DNA of 27,570 nucleotides from Pararhodospirillum photometricum DSM 122 (GTDB taxonomy: Bacteria; Pseudomonadota; Alphaproteobacteria; Rhodospirillales; Rhodospirillaceae), in NCBI RefSeq assembly GCF_000284415.1, contig NC_017059.1, positions 1,766,186-1,793,755 of the forward strand, in the 5' to 3' direction. The stretch's first letter is position 1. Every line of letters starts with the position of its first letter. This document shows, piece by piece, positions 7,368-15,187 of the stretch. The notes beneath the pieces were generated by a model. It worked only from the letters and a program-made list of their open reading frames with translations, had not been told where the DNA came from and did no database searches. Made by a program: the position numbers and the translations under genes.

Positions 7368-8367
7368 GGGGAAGTTTGGGCAGCACATCGCGTTCTAGGG
7401 CCGTCAGAGTCGAGCGCACCTCGGGAGCCGGCCCCACCACGACCAAGAAAAAAGGCAACCATGCCGTGCTGTTCACGTAGTCACCCATCGCCTTCTTCTC
7501 TGGGGGCTTCCCTTTGCTGGGCTTGGGCCCGGCCGGCGGGGGACGAGTGGGGTCGAACAGGCGTCCCTCAAAACGGCTGGGAATCCCCACCACCGCGACC
7601 ATCCAAGACGGCTGCTGGAAAATCTCGCGGATCGGTTCGACATAAACCCCCACGTCCCCCAAAATCGCGCTGTCCGGCTCGTAGGGCGACAGGTCGGTAA
7701 CAATCACCGAGACTTTGGCGGGAGGAACGCCCTCGGCTTGCCCATCGTCGGGCGTCACAGCCTGGGTCAAGGGATCGGCTAGTCGGCTCTCTTGAATAAA
7801 CGCCCGGGTGATGACCGGCGTTGGGGAAACAGGAACGGTTTGCGCAACCGGACGCCCCTCGGCAGGGAGATCAAAGAAATCGCTGAAGCGGGCGCTCATA
7901 AAAAAAGCCGGCTCCACGTTCTCGATCATGCCCCGCGCAAAGAAAGCCAAGTTGACGCTCGCATTGCTCACAACCAGATAGTTACGAAGACGCTCCAAAA
8001 CTCCGGATAGAGGAAAATTTGGGTCCAGAGCTGCGCTTTGTGGTCGTAAAAATCCTTTGATGCTTCCTGAAACGTCCAGCCACAAATCTACTTGGCGTGG
8101 CGGGCGCTCCTGGGAAAAAGAGGGGGACGGGGCGAGATTCTGCGACACGCCCTCGTTCCAATCCTTGGGCAAGCAGGCCGCGGACAGCCCCGAGACGGGG
8201 GGGCTTTCTTGTGCCATGCCACCGGAAACAACCAACAGCGTCCCCACCACCAGAGCCAAGCCCCCGGCTCCTAATGATCCCCACCGCCTCTTCCTGGAAA
8301 GCCCACAGCCCATCATTCCACCCCACCGGATCGAGACACTTTTTACGACCATCAACCCCATAACCAT
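7270..8367 (-). CDS. vWA-like protein of unknown function with N-terminal membrane anchor or signal
   Basis: I do not recognise a named family. The 365-residue product has a basic start, a hydrophobic stretch (LALVVGTLLVVSGGMAQ) that is either a signal peptide or an anchor, then VDLWLDVSGSIKGF, a DxSGS metal-ion-dependent adhesion site of the von Willebrand A type. VSVIVTDLSPYEPDSAILGD may carry the second MIDAS aspartate. Near the C-terminus is a Lys/Asp/Glu-rich stretch. The final MNLPF and stop come from an inverted copy of the ybaB end, so the original C-terminus may be missing. Base composition is visibly lower in GC than the neighbours, suggesting acquisition. The start could be any of several ATGs (8367, 8361, 8316, 8313). 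Confidence 0.6.
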   Translation of the reverse strand: MVMGLMVVKSVSIRWGGMMGCGLSRKRRWGSLGAGGLALVVGTLLVVSGGMAQESPPVSGLSAACLPKDWNEGVSQNLAPSPSFSQERPPRQVDLWLDVSGSIKGFLRPQSAALDPNFPLSGVLERLRNYLVVSNASVNLAFFARGMIENVEPAFFMSARFSDFFDLPAEGRPVAQTVPVSPTPVITRAFIQESRLADPLTQAVTPDDGQAEGVPPAKVSVIVTDLSPYEPDSAILGDVGVYVEPIREIFQQPSWMVAVVGIPSRFEGRLFDPTRPPPAGPKPSKGKPPEKKAMGDYVNSTAWLPFFLVVVGPAPEVRSTLTALERDVLPKLPLKSPARRDEKKDDKKEEGPQIARFGEPMNLPF

Positions 8368-8435
8368 TCCTAGGGTTACACGACCTAAAAGGCTACTTCA
8401 ACATATAAACTCTGACTGATTGCTCCTATCCCTCA

Positions 8436-8464
8436 TTGCACACTCTATCTGTGGTAGATATCTT
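8436..8464 (+). promoter_or_regulatory. Possible promoter for the SbcD-like/ATPase pair
   Basis: TTGCAC (8436-8441) and TATCTT (8459-8464) are separated by 17 bases in an AT-richer intergenic stretch upstream of GTG 8568. The match to sigma-70 boxes is moderate. Nothing else is seen in 8368-8567. Confidence 0.3.
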
Positions 8465-8567
8465 TTTGCGTGTACTTCCCACCACTCCCGCTCGGGCCGC
8501 CTTGAGCCCACAAGACGAGCCGGCTACAGTCACGTCCCCAACGAAGGACGCCCGGGGGAGGGACACC

Positions 8568-9861
8568 GTGTTTCGCTTCCTGCATACCGCCGACATTCAC
8601 CTGGACAGCCCTTTGCGGGGCCTCAGCGGCCTGGACGGGACCTTGGCCGAGCGGGTGCGCGGCGCCACGCGCGAGACGTTCCGCGCCGTTGTCGATCTGG
8701 CGCTGGCCGAGAAGGTGGCCTTTGTCCTGGTGGCCGGAGACCTCTACGACGGCGACTGGCGCGACATGAACACCGGCTTGTTTTTCGTCGAACAGATGGG
8801 CCGGCTGGCGGCGGCCGGGATCCCGGCGCTGGTGGTTCATGGCAACCACGACGCCGAGGGCCGCCTGACCCACAAGCTGCCCCTTCCCCCGGGGTTGCAT
8901 ATTTTTCCCTCGCGCCGACCGACCAGCGTGACCCTGCCGCCCCCGGGCCCGGGCGAGCCGCCCGTGGTGGTGCATGGGCAGAGCTACCGCGAGCGAGCGG
9001 TGACCACCAATCTGGCCCTCGACTACCCGGCGCCAGTTCCCGGGGCGTTTAACATTGGCCTGCTGCACACGGGCTTGGGCGGACGCGGCGGGCACGAGAA
9101 CTACGCCCCGTGCACCCTGGCCGACCTGCTGGGCCGCGGCTACAACTACTGGGCCCTTGGCCACGTCCATCAAGCCGAGGTCGTGCACCCCGATCCCCCC
9201 GTGGTGTTCCCCGGCATCCCCCACGGGGCGGCACATTCGGGAAACCGGCCCCAAGGGCGTGATGCTGGTCACGGTGGAAGACGGACACGCCCACCCCAAG
9301 CCGGTGGCGCTCGAGACGGTGCGCTGGGCCCGGGTGGGAGTGGATGTCGATGGCCTGACCTCCCGGGCCGAAGTCGGTGACCGTATGCGCGCCGCCCTGG
9401 AGCAGGCGCTGACCAACGAGGAGAGCGACCGCATGCTGGTTTGTCGCGTGGTGCTGGAGGGGACAACCCCCCTGCACGGCGCGCTCCAGGCCGACCCCCA
9501 GGCCCTCAGCCACGATGCGCGGGCCCATGCCCTGGGCCTGGGCGGCGGTCTGGCCTGGGTTGAAAAGGTGGAACTGGCCACCCAAAGCCCGCCCGCCCCA
9601 ACGACCGGCGAAGGGGTGGACGAGGCGCGCGCCCTGCTGGCCGGGGCGGCCGACGACCCGGCCCTGGTGGCCAGCCTGCTCGAGAGCTTGGAAGAGATGC
9701 GCCGTCGCCAGCCGGCGGAGCTTGCCGCCGCCGATCCCGATGCGCCGTTGGTGACCGATGACCCTCTGCTGCGCGCCTTGATCGCCCGGGACACCCAAGC
9801 CCTGATCAGCGGATTGAGCGAGATTGTCCTGGCCCGCCTGGGAGACGGCGACAAAAGATAA
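8568..9861 (+). pseudogene. SbcD/YhaO-like DNA repair exonuclease, frameshifted
   Basis: GTG 8568, after GGGGGAGGG, begins VFRFLHTADIHLDSPLRGL, the opening of calcineurin-type metallophosphatases. GDLYDGDW, VHGNHD and ALGHVHQAEV supply the metal-binding Asp, His and Asn residues. The first frame is lost at about 9225-9228. The family motif 'GRHIRETGPKG' is found in the next frame, which then continues to 9861. One extra G in the GGGG run at 9225-9228 explains the shift. Corrected, the protein would be about 430 residues, normal for the family. It is followed four bases later by its presumed ATPase partner, as SbcD is by SbcC. Either the gene is broken or the base is a sequencing error. Confidence 0.85.
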
Positions 9862-9870
9862 GAGGTGGAC

Positions 9871-12800
9871 ATGCGACTAGGCCGTCTTGATCTGATCCGC
9901 TTTGGCGCCTTTACCGATCACGTCTTACAGTTTCCCGAGCCAATGCCGGGGGCGCCCGATCTTCATGTGGTGGTGGGGGCCAACGAGGCGGGAAAATCCA
10001 CGACCTTGGCGGCGATCGAGGCCGTGCTGTTCGGTATCCCCCAGCAAAGCCCGCACAATTTCCGCCACGCCTACCCCGACATGCGAGTCGGCGGCCGGCT
10101 GGAGATGCCGGGGCAGCCGCCCTTCGAGTTGGTGCGGCGCAAGGGGCGTAAGGACACGGTGCTTGATCTGGCGGGCACCGCGCTGCCGGGCGGCGAGGCC
10201 AAGGTGGCGGCGTTGGTCGGCGACCTGAGCCTGGAGAGCGTCCAACGCATGGTCACGCTCACTGCCGAGCGCCTGCGCCAGGGCGGCGAGGAAATGCTGC
10301 TCAACGCCCGCGACGAGGTGGGACAAGCCCTATTTGCCGCCGGTAGCGGCATGGCCGGGCTGCATCAGATGTTCAAAACCCTGGAGGAAGAGGCCGACGC
10401 CCTCTGGGGGCCGCGCCGCGCCGCCCATCGCGCCCACACCCGCGCCGAGGAGGCCCTGCGCAGTGCCGAGGAGGCCATCCGGGCCCATACCCTGAGCGAA
10501 CGCGACTGGCAGGCCGCCCGCAAGGCCCTGGACGCGGCCCAGGCGGCGCTGGCCACCCTGGAAACCCAAGCCAAGGACACCCAAACGGCCCTCGCCCGAG
10601 TGTCGCGCACACGGCGGGTGCTGCGCGACCTGCGGACGTGGCAGGCTCTAGAGGCCCAGCGCGCCACGTTACCCCAGGCGCCCCGCCTGCCGGCCGACGC
10701 CGGCGCCCGGCTGGATGCGGCCTTGCACGAGGCGGCCCTGGCGGCGCAAAGCCTGGAGACCCTGGCGGTACAGCGCGCGGCGCTCCAGGCCGAGCGCGAC
10801 GCCCTAACCCCCGACGCGCGGCTGCTGGCCCGGGCCGACGATATCACCGCCCTGGCCGAGCGGCGGATCGCCCGGGCCGCGGACCGCGACCGGCTGCCGG
10901 CGCTCTTGCACGACATCGCCGTGGCCGAAGCAAGCGTGCGCCGTCTGAGCGAGGACCTGGGCCGCCCGCCCGAGGCGCCGCTGCCGGATCGGAGCGATCT
11001 CAAGCGGGCCCGGGCCCTGTTAAGCCGGCGGGGCCCCTTGGAGACCAGCCGGGCTAATGCGGCGACGGCGTGGGCCGAGGCGGACGAGCGGCTGGCGGCC
11101 CTGGCGCGGGATGAGGCGGCCCTTGGCCCCGACCACGACTCCACCGCGCTGGCCGCCGCGCTCGCCGCCGTGCGGGCAGAAGAAGAAGTGGGCGCGCTTA
11201 AGACGCTGGCGGCCGAGGCCCGGACCACGGCCAGCGCCTTGGCCCGACGCTTGGCCCCCTTGGATCCGGGTGGCGGCGTGGCAGCCCTGGCCGCGCTGCG
11301 GGTCCCGGCCCGCGACGAGGTGCTGGTCCATCGCGATGCCGTGCGCGCCCTAGAGGAACGCCGGCGCGATCTGGAGCGCGAGGGGCGCGACCTCTCGGCC
11401 GAGCGCGAGCGCCTGACGGGTGAGGCCCGCGCCTTGACCCAAACCGGCGGGGCGGTGGCCCCCGCCACCTTGGCCGAGGCCCGGGCCGAGCGCGACGCCT
11501 TGTGGCGACGTGTCAAGGCGCACTGGCGGGGAGATGGCAGCGCCAGCGCGGATCCCGAGTTGTTGGCCAAAGCCCTGGAGGTTGCCCAGGAAAACGCCGA
11601 TGCCTTGGCCGACCGCCGCTTTGAACACGCCGAGGCCGCCGCCCGATTGGCCCGCCTGGAAGCCGACCAAGACCGCCTGGAGGCCCGAGCCCGCACCCAT
11701 GCCGCCGAGGTCGCGGCCCTGGGCCAAGAGGCCGGGCGCCTGGAGGCCGATTGGCGTACCCTATGCCCGGAGGGCGCCCAGCCCCCCCGGGGACCGGAGG
11801 CCTTGCTCGACTGGCTGGCCGAGCGGGCCGCCGTGTTGGCCCTGGCCGAACAGGCCGACGCAGCGGCAGCCCGGCTGGCGGTGCACGAGGCCCACCTCCA
11901 GCGCCTGGGCGAAGGCCTGCTGACAGCGCTCTCGGCGGTGGCCGACGTGTCGGGCCTCGCCGGGCAGCCGGTGGCGATGATCCTAGAGGCGGCGCGCGCC
12001 ACCTTGGAGACCCTGACCCGACGCCGCGATGACCGCCAGCGGCTGCGCCGGGCCCAGGACGAGGCCCGCCAAACCCTTGACCGGCTGGCCCAGACCCGTA
12101 CCGAGGCGCAAACAGCCCTCGCCGACACCGAGCACACCTTGCGCCTCCTGGCCGAGCACCTGGGCCTTGACCCGAGCACGCCGGCCGAACGCTTGGAACA
12201 CGACCTGGAAACCCTGGAACACCTGTTGGCCGCCGGCGAAACGCTCCGGCGCCAACGCGAAGAAGATTGGGCGCGGCTCGATGCCGAGGCCCAGGCCTTC
12301 GAGACGGCGGCCCAAGCTTTGGCGGCCGCCCTGGCCCCCGACCTGCCGCCGGCCGACGGGCAGGCCCTGGCCCTGGCCCTGGCCGGACGGCTGGCCCAGG
12401 CGCGCCGCGACACCGATCGCCGGCGCGACCTTGATGCCTCCTTGGCCCGTCTGACCGCCCAGCACGACCAAGCCGAGGCCAGCCGGGCCCACGCCCTGGC
12501 CGCCCTGGAGCCCTTATTCCAGCAAGCCGGCGTCGCGGTGGACAACGTGGCCATGCTGCAAGAAGCCATCGCCCGCTCGGACACGGCACGGGCGGTGGAA
12601 AGCGAGCGGGCGGCGGTCTTGGAGCGGCTGCGCGGCGATGGCGACGGCCTGCCCCTGGAGACCTTGCAGGCCGAGGCCGCCGACGCCGATCCTGATACCC
12701 TGGCCGCCGAGGAAGAGCGGCTGCGCCAAGCCTTCGACGACCTTGACACGGCCCTGACCACGGCCCGCGAGCAGCACCGCGATGCGGCCAGGGCGTTCGC

Positions 12801-13368
12801 CTCTCTGGGGGGGGATGACGGCGCGGCGCGGGCGGCCAGCGATCGCGCGGCAGCTCTGGAAACGCTGGCCCAGGTCACCGGGGCCTATCTCCGGGCCCGG
12901 GGCGCGACGATCTTGCTGCGCTGGGGGCTGGAGCGCTTCCGGCGCGAGCGCCAAGGGCCGTTGCTGCGCCGAGCCGGGGCCTTGTTCGCGATCCTCACCG
13001 AGGGCTCGTTCACCAGCTTGGAGGTGGAGTTCGACGACCAGGACCGGGCCAGCCTGCACGGCCAACGCCCGGACGGCAGCCGGGTAGGCCTGGAAGGCCT
13101 GAGCGCCGGAACGGTGGATCAGCTCTATCTGGCGCTCCGGCTCGCCTCGTTGGAACTGGCGCGGGCCCATGGGCCGGGCCTGCCGTTCATTGCCGATGAC
13201 CTGTTCTTGACCTTCGACGACCGCCGGGCGGCGGCCGGCTTCCGGGTGCTGGCCGAGGTTGCTCGCTCCACCCAGGTCTTGTTCTTCACCCACCATACTC
13301 ACTTGATCGAGGTGGCGACCCAGGCGCTGGGCGTTGCGCCGTCGCTTCAGGTGCTGGGCGAGAGATAA
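9871..13368 (+). CDS. Rad50/SbcC/YhaN-like AAA ATPase
   Basis: This 1165-residue SMC-like ATPase opens with FGAFTDHVLQFPEP and Walker A GANEAGKST (about 36-44). A very long Ala/Glu/Arg/Leu-rich coiled-coil region fills residues of about 180-1000. It ends with the ABC signature LSAGTVDQLYLALRLASLE, Walker B FIADDLFLTFDD and a switch histidine in FFTHHTHL. The arrangement matches YhaN-type proteins, which pair with an SbcD-like nuclease (upstream). No CxxC zinc hook is seen at the coiled-coil tip, unlike Rad50/SbcC. ATG 9871 follows AGAGG by five bases; GTG 9865 is too close to that site. A repeat element starts two bases after the stop. Confidence 0.9.
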   Translation: MRLGRLDLIRFGAFTDHVLQFPEPMPGAPDLHVVVGANEAGKSTTLAAIEAVLFGIPQQSPHNFRHAYPDMRVGGRLEMPGQPPFELVRRKGRKDTVLDLAGTALPGGEAKVAALVGDLSLESVQRMVTLTAERLRQGGEEMLLNARDEVGQALFAAGSGMAGLHQMFKTLEEEADALWGPRRAAHRAHTRAEEALRSAEEAIRAHTLSERDWQAARKALDAAQAALATLETQAKDTQTALARVSRTRRVLRDLRTWQALEAQRATLPQAPRLPADAGARLDAALHEAALAAQSLETLAVQRAALQAERDALTPDARLLARADDITALAERRIARAADRDRLPALLHDIAVAEASVRRLSEDLGRPPEAPLPDRSDLKRARALLSRRGPLETSRANAATAWAEADERLAALARDEAALGPDHDSTALAAALAAVRAEEEVGALKTLAAEARTTASALARRLAPLDPGGGVAALAALRVPARDEVLVHRDAVRALEERRRDLEREGRDLSAERERLTGEARALTQTGGAVAPATLAEARAERDALWRRVKAHWRGDGSASADPELLAKALEVAQENADALADRRFEHAEAAARLARLEADQDRLEARARTHAAEVAALGQEAGRLEADWRTLCPEGAQPPRGPEALLDWLAERAAVLALAEQADAAAARLAVHEAHLQRLGEGLLTALSAVADVSGLAGQPVAMILEAARATLETLTRRRDDRQRLRRAQDEARQTLDRLAQTRTEAQTALADTEHTLRLLAEHLGLDPSTPAERLEHDLETLEHLLAAGETLRRQREEDWARLDAEAQAFETAAQALAAALAPDLPPADGQALALALAGRLAQARRDTDRRRDLDASLARLTAQHDQAEASRAHALAALEPLFQQAGVAVDNVAMLQEAIARSDTARAVESERAAVLERLRGDGDGLPLETLQAEAADADPDTLAAEEERLRQAFDDLDTALTTAREQHRDAARAFASLGGDDGAARAASDRAAALETLAQVTGAYLRARGATILLRWGLERFRRERQGPLLRRAGALFAILTEGSFTSLEVEFDDQDRASLHGQRPDGSRVGLEGLSAGTVDQLYLALRLASLELARAHGPGLPFIADDLFLTFDDRRAAAGFRVLAEVARSTQVLFFTHHTHLIEVATQALGVAPSLQVLGER

Positions 13369-13370
13369 GG

Positions 13371-13405
13371 GAAGGCTGGGGAGGCGGGCCTCCCCAGACC
13401 CCTCG
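13371..13405. repeat. Dispersed GC-rich palindromic element, copy after the AAA ATPase gene
   Basis: It has perfect arms CTGGGGAGGC and GCCTCCCCAG around a GG centre, flanked by GAAGG and ACCCCTCG, starting two bases after the upstream stop codon. Confidence 0.8.
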
Positions 13406-13475
13406 ATCCCTGGCGGCCCGCCCGGGTCCGTCGTATATGAGGGAGAGGCACACGCCAACCGATCGGGAGATCGCC

Positions 13476-13739
13476 ATGGTTCGGGTTGAGATCTATACGA
13501 CGCCGCCTTGTCCCTATTGCCAGCGCGCCAAGAGCCTGTTGCGCCAGAAGGGAGTTGCCTTCGAGGAGATCGACGTCCAGGACTCCTCCAAGCGCGAGGC
13601 GATGGCCCTGCGCGCCCAGGGGCGGCGCACCGTTCCCCAAATTTTCATCAATGGTCGGGGAATCGGCGGCTGTGACGACCTGCACGCCCTGGAGGCCAAG
13701 GGCGCGCTCGATGCCTTGCTGCAAGGGACCGGGGCATGA
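13476..13739 (+). CDS. grxC: Glutaredoxin 3 (GrxC)
   Basis: A dithiol glutaredoxin of 87 residues, which reduces protein disulfides and glutathione-mixed disulfides in the cytosol. The active site is CPYC (residues 12-15). The cis-proline motif TVPQIFI and the GGCDDLHAL glutathione-binding loop are present. ATG 13476 is preceded by GGGAG at good spacing; an in-frame upstream start at 13437 lacks one. A TATATG box at about 13433 may be the -10 of its promoter. The stop overlaps the amidase gene (ATGA). Confidence 0.94.
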   Translation: MVRVEIYTTPPCPYCQRAKSLLRQKGVAFEEIDVQDSSKREAMALRAQGRRTVPQIFINGRGIGGCDDLHALEAKGALDALLQGTGA

Positions 13740-14563
13740 GCGCAGCGTTAACCGTGGCAGCGGTCCAGGTCACGGCGGGGCGCGAGATCGCCCCCAACCT
13801 GGACAAGGTGAGCACCCTGGTCCGCACGGCCCGCGCCCGGGGCGCCGACATGGTGTTCTTGCCGGAAAACGTGGCGATGATGGACGCCGGTCCCGGCGCC
13901 CGGGCCAAGGCCCAGCCCGAGGAGACCCATGTCGGGGTGCAGACCCTCCAGGCCCTGGCGCGTGAGTTGGGGATTTGGCTGCATGGCGGCACCTTGGCGG
14001 TGGCGCTGGACGATGGCCGGCTGGCCAACCGGACCTATGTTCTGGACCCCACGGGGGCGATCCGGGCGCGCTACGATAAAATTCATATGTTCGATGTGGA
14101 CTTGCCGGGCGGCGAGCGCCACCGCGAAAGCGCTACCTATCGCCCCGGATCCACAGCGGTCGTGGTAGACACCCCCTGGGTCCGGCTGGGCCTGACGATT
14201 TGCTACGATCTGCGTTTTGCCGCGCTGTTTCGCTGCCTCGCGCAAGCGGGGGCCGGGGTGATTGCCGTGCCAGCCGCCTTTACCCGGACCACGGGGCAGG
14301 CGCATTGGCATGTTCTGCTGCGGGCGCGGGCCATTGAAACCGGCTGTTTTATTGTGGCCCCGGCCCAGACCGGCGATCACGAGGACGGCCGCAAGACCTT
14401 TGGTCACGCCTTGATTGTCACGCCTTGGGGCGAGGTGCTGGCCGATGCCGGGACCGAGGAGGGGATCATCGTCGCCGGCCTGGATCTGGAGCGGGTTGAC
14501 GCCGTGCGAGGGATGATTCCGGCCTTGCGGCATGACCGGGCGTTTTCTTTGTCGGCGCCGTAA
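13736..14563 (+). CDS. Carbon-nitrogen hydrolase, Nit/omega-amidase type
   Basis: A member of the nitrilase superfamily, 275 residues. The catalytic triad is visible as Glu44 (FLPENVAMMD), Lys115 (YDKIHMFDVDLPGG) and Cys156 (GLTICYDLRF). The DKIHMFD and RARAIETGCFIVAPAQTG blocks are typical of the Nit1/Nit2/YbeM group, which hydrolyses deaminated glutathione or omega-amides. The ATGA overlap with grxC fits a glutathione-related repair role, a pairing seen in other alphaproteobacteria. The exact substrate is inferred. Confidence 0.9.
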   Translation: MSAALTVAAVQVTAGREIAPNLDKVSTLVRTARARGADMVFLPENVAMMDAGPGARAKAQPEETHVGVQTLQALARELGIWLHGGTLAVALDDGRLANRTYVLDPTGAIRARYDKIHMFDVDLPGGERHRESATYRPGSTAVVVDTPWVRLGLTICYDLRFAALFRCLAQAGAGVIAVPAAFTRTTGQAHWHVLLRARAIETGCFIVAPAQTGDHEDGRKTFGHALIVTPWGEVLADAGTEEGIIVAGLDLERVDAVRGMIPALRHDRAFSLSAP

Positions 14564-14567
14564 AAGG

Positions 14568-14600
14568 GAAGGCTGGGGAGGCGGGCCTCCCCAGACCCTC
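14568..14600. repeat. Dispersed GC-rich palindromic element, copy after the amidase gene
   Basis: Starts four bases after the amidase stop codon, with perfect arms CTGGGGAGGC and GCCTCCCCAG. The right flank is ACCCTCC rather than ACCCCTC. Confidence 0.8.
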
Positions 14601-14869
14601 CAGTGAAACGCCCCGGGCGCCGTCGAGGGCGTGCTCTCCAACGTGCCGACCAGCGGCAGGGCGAGCGGGCTGGCCGTCGTGGGGGTATCGGTGAGATAGC
14701 CGGCAAACGCCGGGGTCAGGGCCGTGGCCGCCAGCAGGCTTGCCGTCAGACCGGCCACGGGGGGCACTCGTCCCAAGGACCAGGGCCGGGACCGGGAGGG
14801 ATGGTGCGGGGTCGCACGCGCGCTAACGGGGCCACAGAACATAGGCGATACAAGGCTCCCTAAGGCACA

Positions 14870-14897
14870 GCCTCCCCCAGCGGGGCCTGGGGGTGGC
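14870..14897 (-). other. Strong hairpin downstream of a minus-strand -10 box
   Basis: CCCCCAG (14874-14880) pairs with CTGGGGG (14887-14893), extended by GCC/GGC outside one mismatch, with a six-base loop. A perfect TATAAT lies upstream on the minus strand (14921 to 14916), but no good -35 box is seen. A short structured transcript or 5' leader is possible. I do not recognise a known riboswitch or small RNA family. Confidence 0.35.
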
Positions 14898-14962
14898 TCG
14901 TCGCAAACGCGGCTGATTATAGGGAGAGCCTCTGAAAAGGCCACGATTTCCCGCGAGGCAGG

Positions 14963-14995
14963 GAGGGGTCTGGGGAGGCCCGCCTCCCCAGCCTT
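14963..14995. repeat. Dispersed GC-rich palindromic element, inverted copy
   Basis: It reads GAGGGGTCTGGGGAGGC then CCGCCTCCCCAGCCTTG, inverted relative to the copy at 14568. It lies downstream of the carotenoid operon on that operon's strand. Confidence 0.8.
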
Positions 14996-15009
14996 GTTTT
15001 TCTGAGAAC

Positions 15010-15035
15010 GGTTGGGGAAGCGCCCCTCCCCAACG
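15010..15035 (-). terminator. Hairpin just after the crt operon's last small gene
   Basis: GTTGGGGA and TCCCCAAC form a perfect 8-bp stem (about 15011-15034), three bases beyond the stop of the 42-residue ORF on the minus strand. No clear U tract follows, so terminator activity is inferred from position and stem strength. The sequence is a divergent relative of the palindromic element. Confidence 0.4.
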
Positions 15036-15038
15036 TCC

Positions 15039-15167
15039 TCATTCCTTGGGCGATGCGTCGCGCCGTTGCCGTTCCCGACGCCCCGACCACGCCTGCCAGA
15101 CAAAAAAGCCGAGGCCGCCTCCAAGCACCAGGAGCAACTCGGCCAAGGCCAGGGCATCACCCGACAT
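15039..15167 (-). CDS. Small single-pass membrane protein downstream of crtB (42 residues)
   Basis: ATG 15167 is preceded by a perfect AAGGAG seven bases upstream. The product begins MSGDALALAELLLVLGGGLG, continues FFVWQAWSGRRERQRR, and ends DASPKE before TGA at 15041-15039. One hydrophobic helix (about residues 6-27) is followed by a strongly basic segment, so an N-out, C-in orientation is expected by the positive-inside rule. It follows crtB by 20 bases and is probably co-transcribed with crtI-crtB. The family is not recognised. Its size, polarity and place suggest a role in the photosynthetic membrane, but that is inference only. Confidence 0.75.
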   Translation of the reverse strand: MSGDALALAELLLVLGGGLGFFVWQAWSGRRERQRRDASPKE

Positions 15168-15187
15168 GGAGGGGCTCCTTTCGTCGC

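Larger units (their letters stand above)
14564..15038. other. Gene-poor stretch with repeats and possible exported-protein remnant
   Basis: No complete gene is supported here. The stretch holds two copies of the palindromic element and a related hairpin. On the minus strand, 14842 to 14603 is open and encodes a signal-peptide-like run (LTASLLAATALTPAFAGYL) followed by TDTPTTASPLALPLVGTLES. That frame then runs into the repeat copy at 14568 without a stop, as if a small exported protein had been cut short. A strong hairpin at 14870-14897 and a TATAAT at 14921-14916 (minus strand) are described separately. Confidence 0.5.

Noticed and set aside
10365..12878. 837-codon minus-strand open frame opposite the AAA ATPase
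   Set aside because: Composition is Ser/Arg/Ala-only, typical of the reverse strand of an Ala/Glu/Arg-rich coiled coil; no domain is visible.
14840..14930. Known riboswitch (cobalamin, glycine, SAM-II) in the gene-poor stretch
   Set aside because: Diagnostic conserved boxes of these classes could not be found; only generic pairing is visible.
13748..15160. Long minus-strand open frame of 470 codons
   Set aside because: It runs antisense through the amidase gene and two repeat copies; the GC-rich third positions keep antisense frames open. Only the short signal-peptide-like part (14842-14603) looks coding-like.
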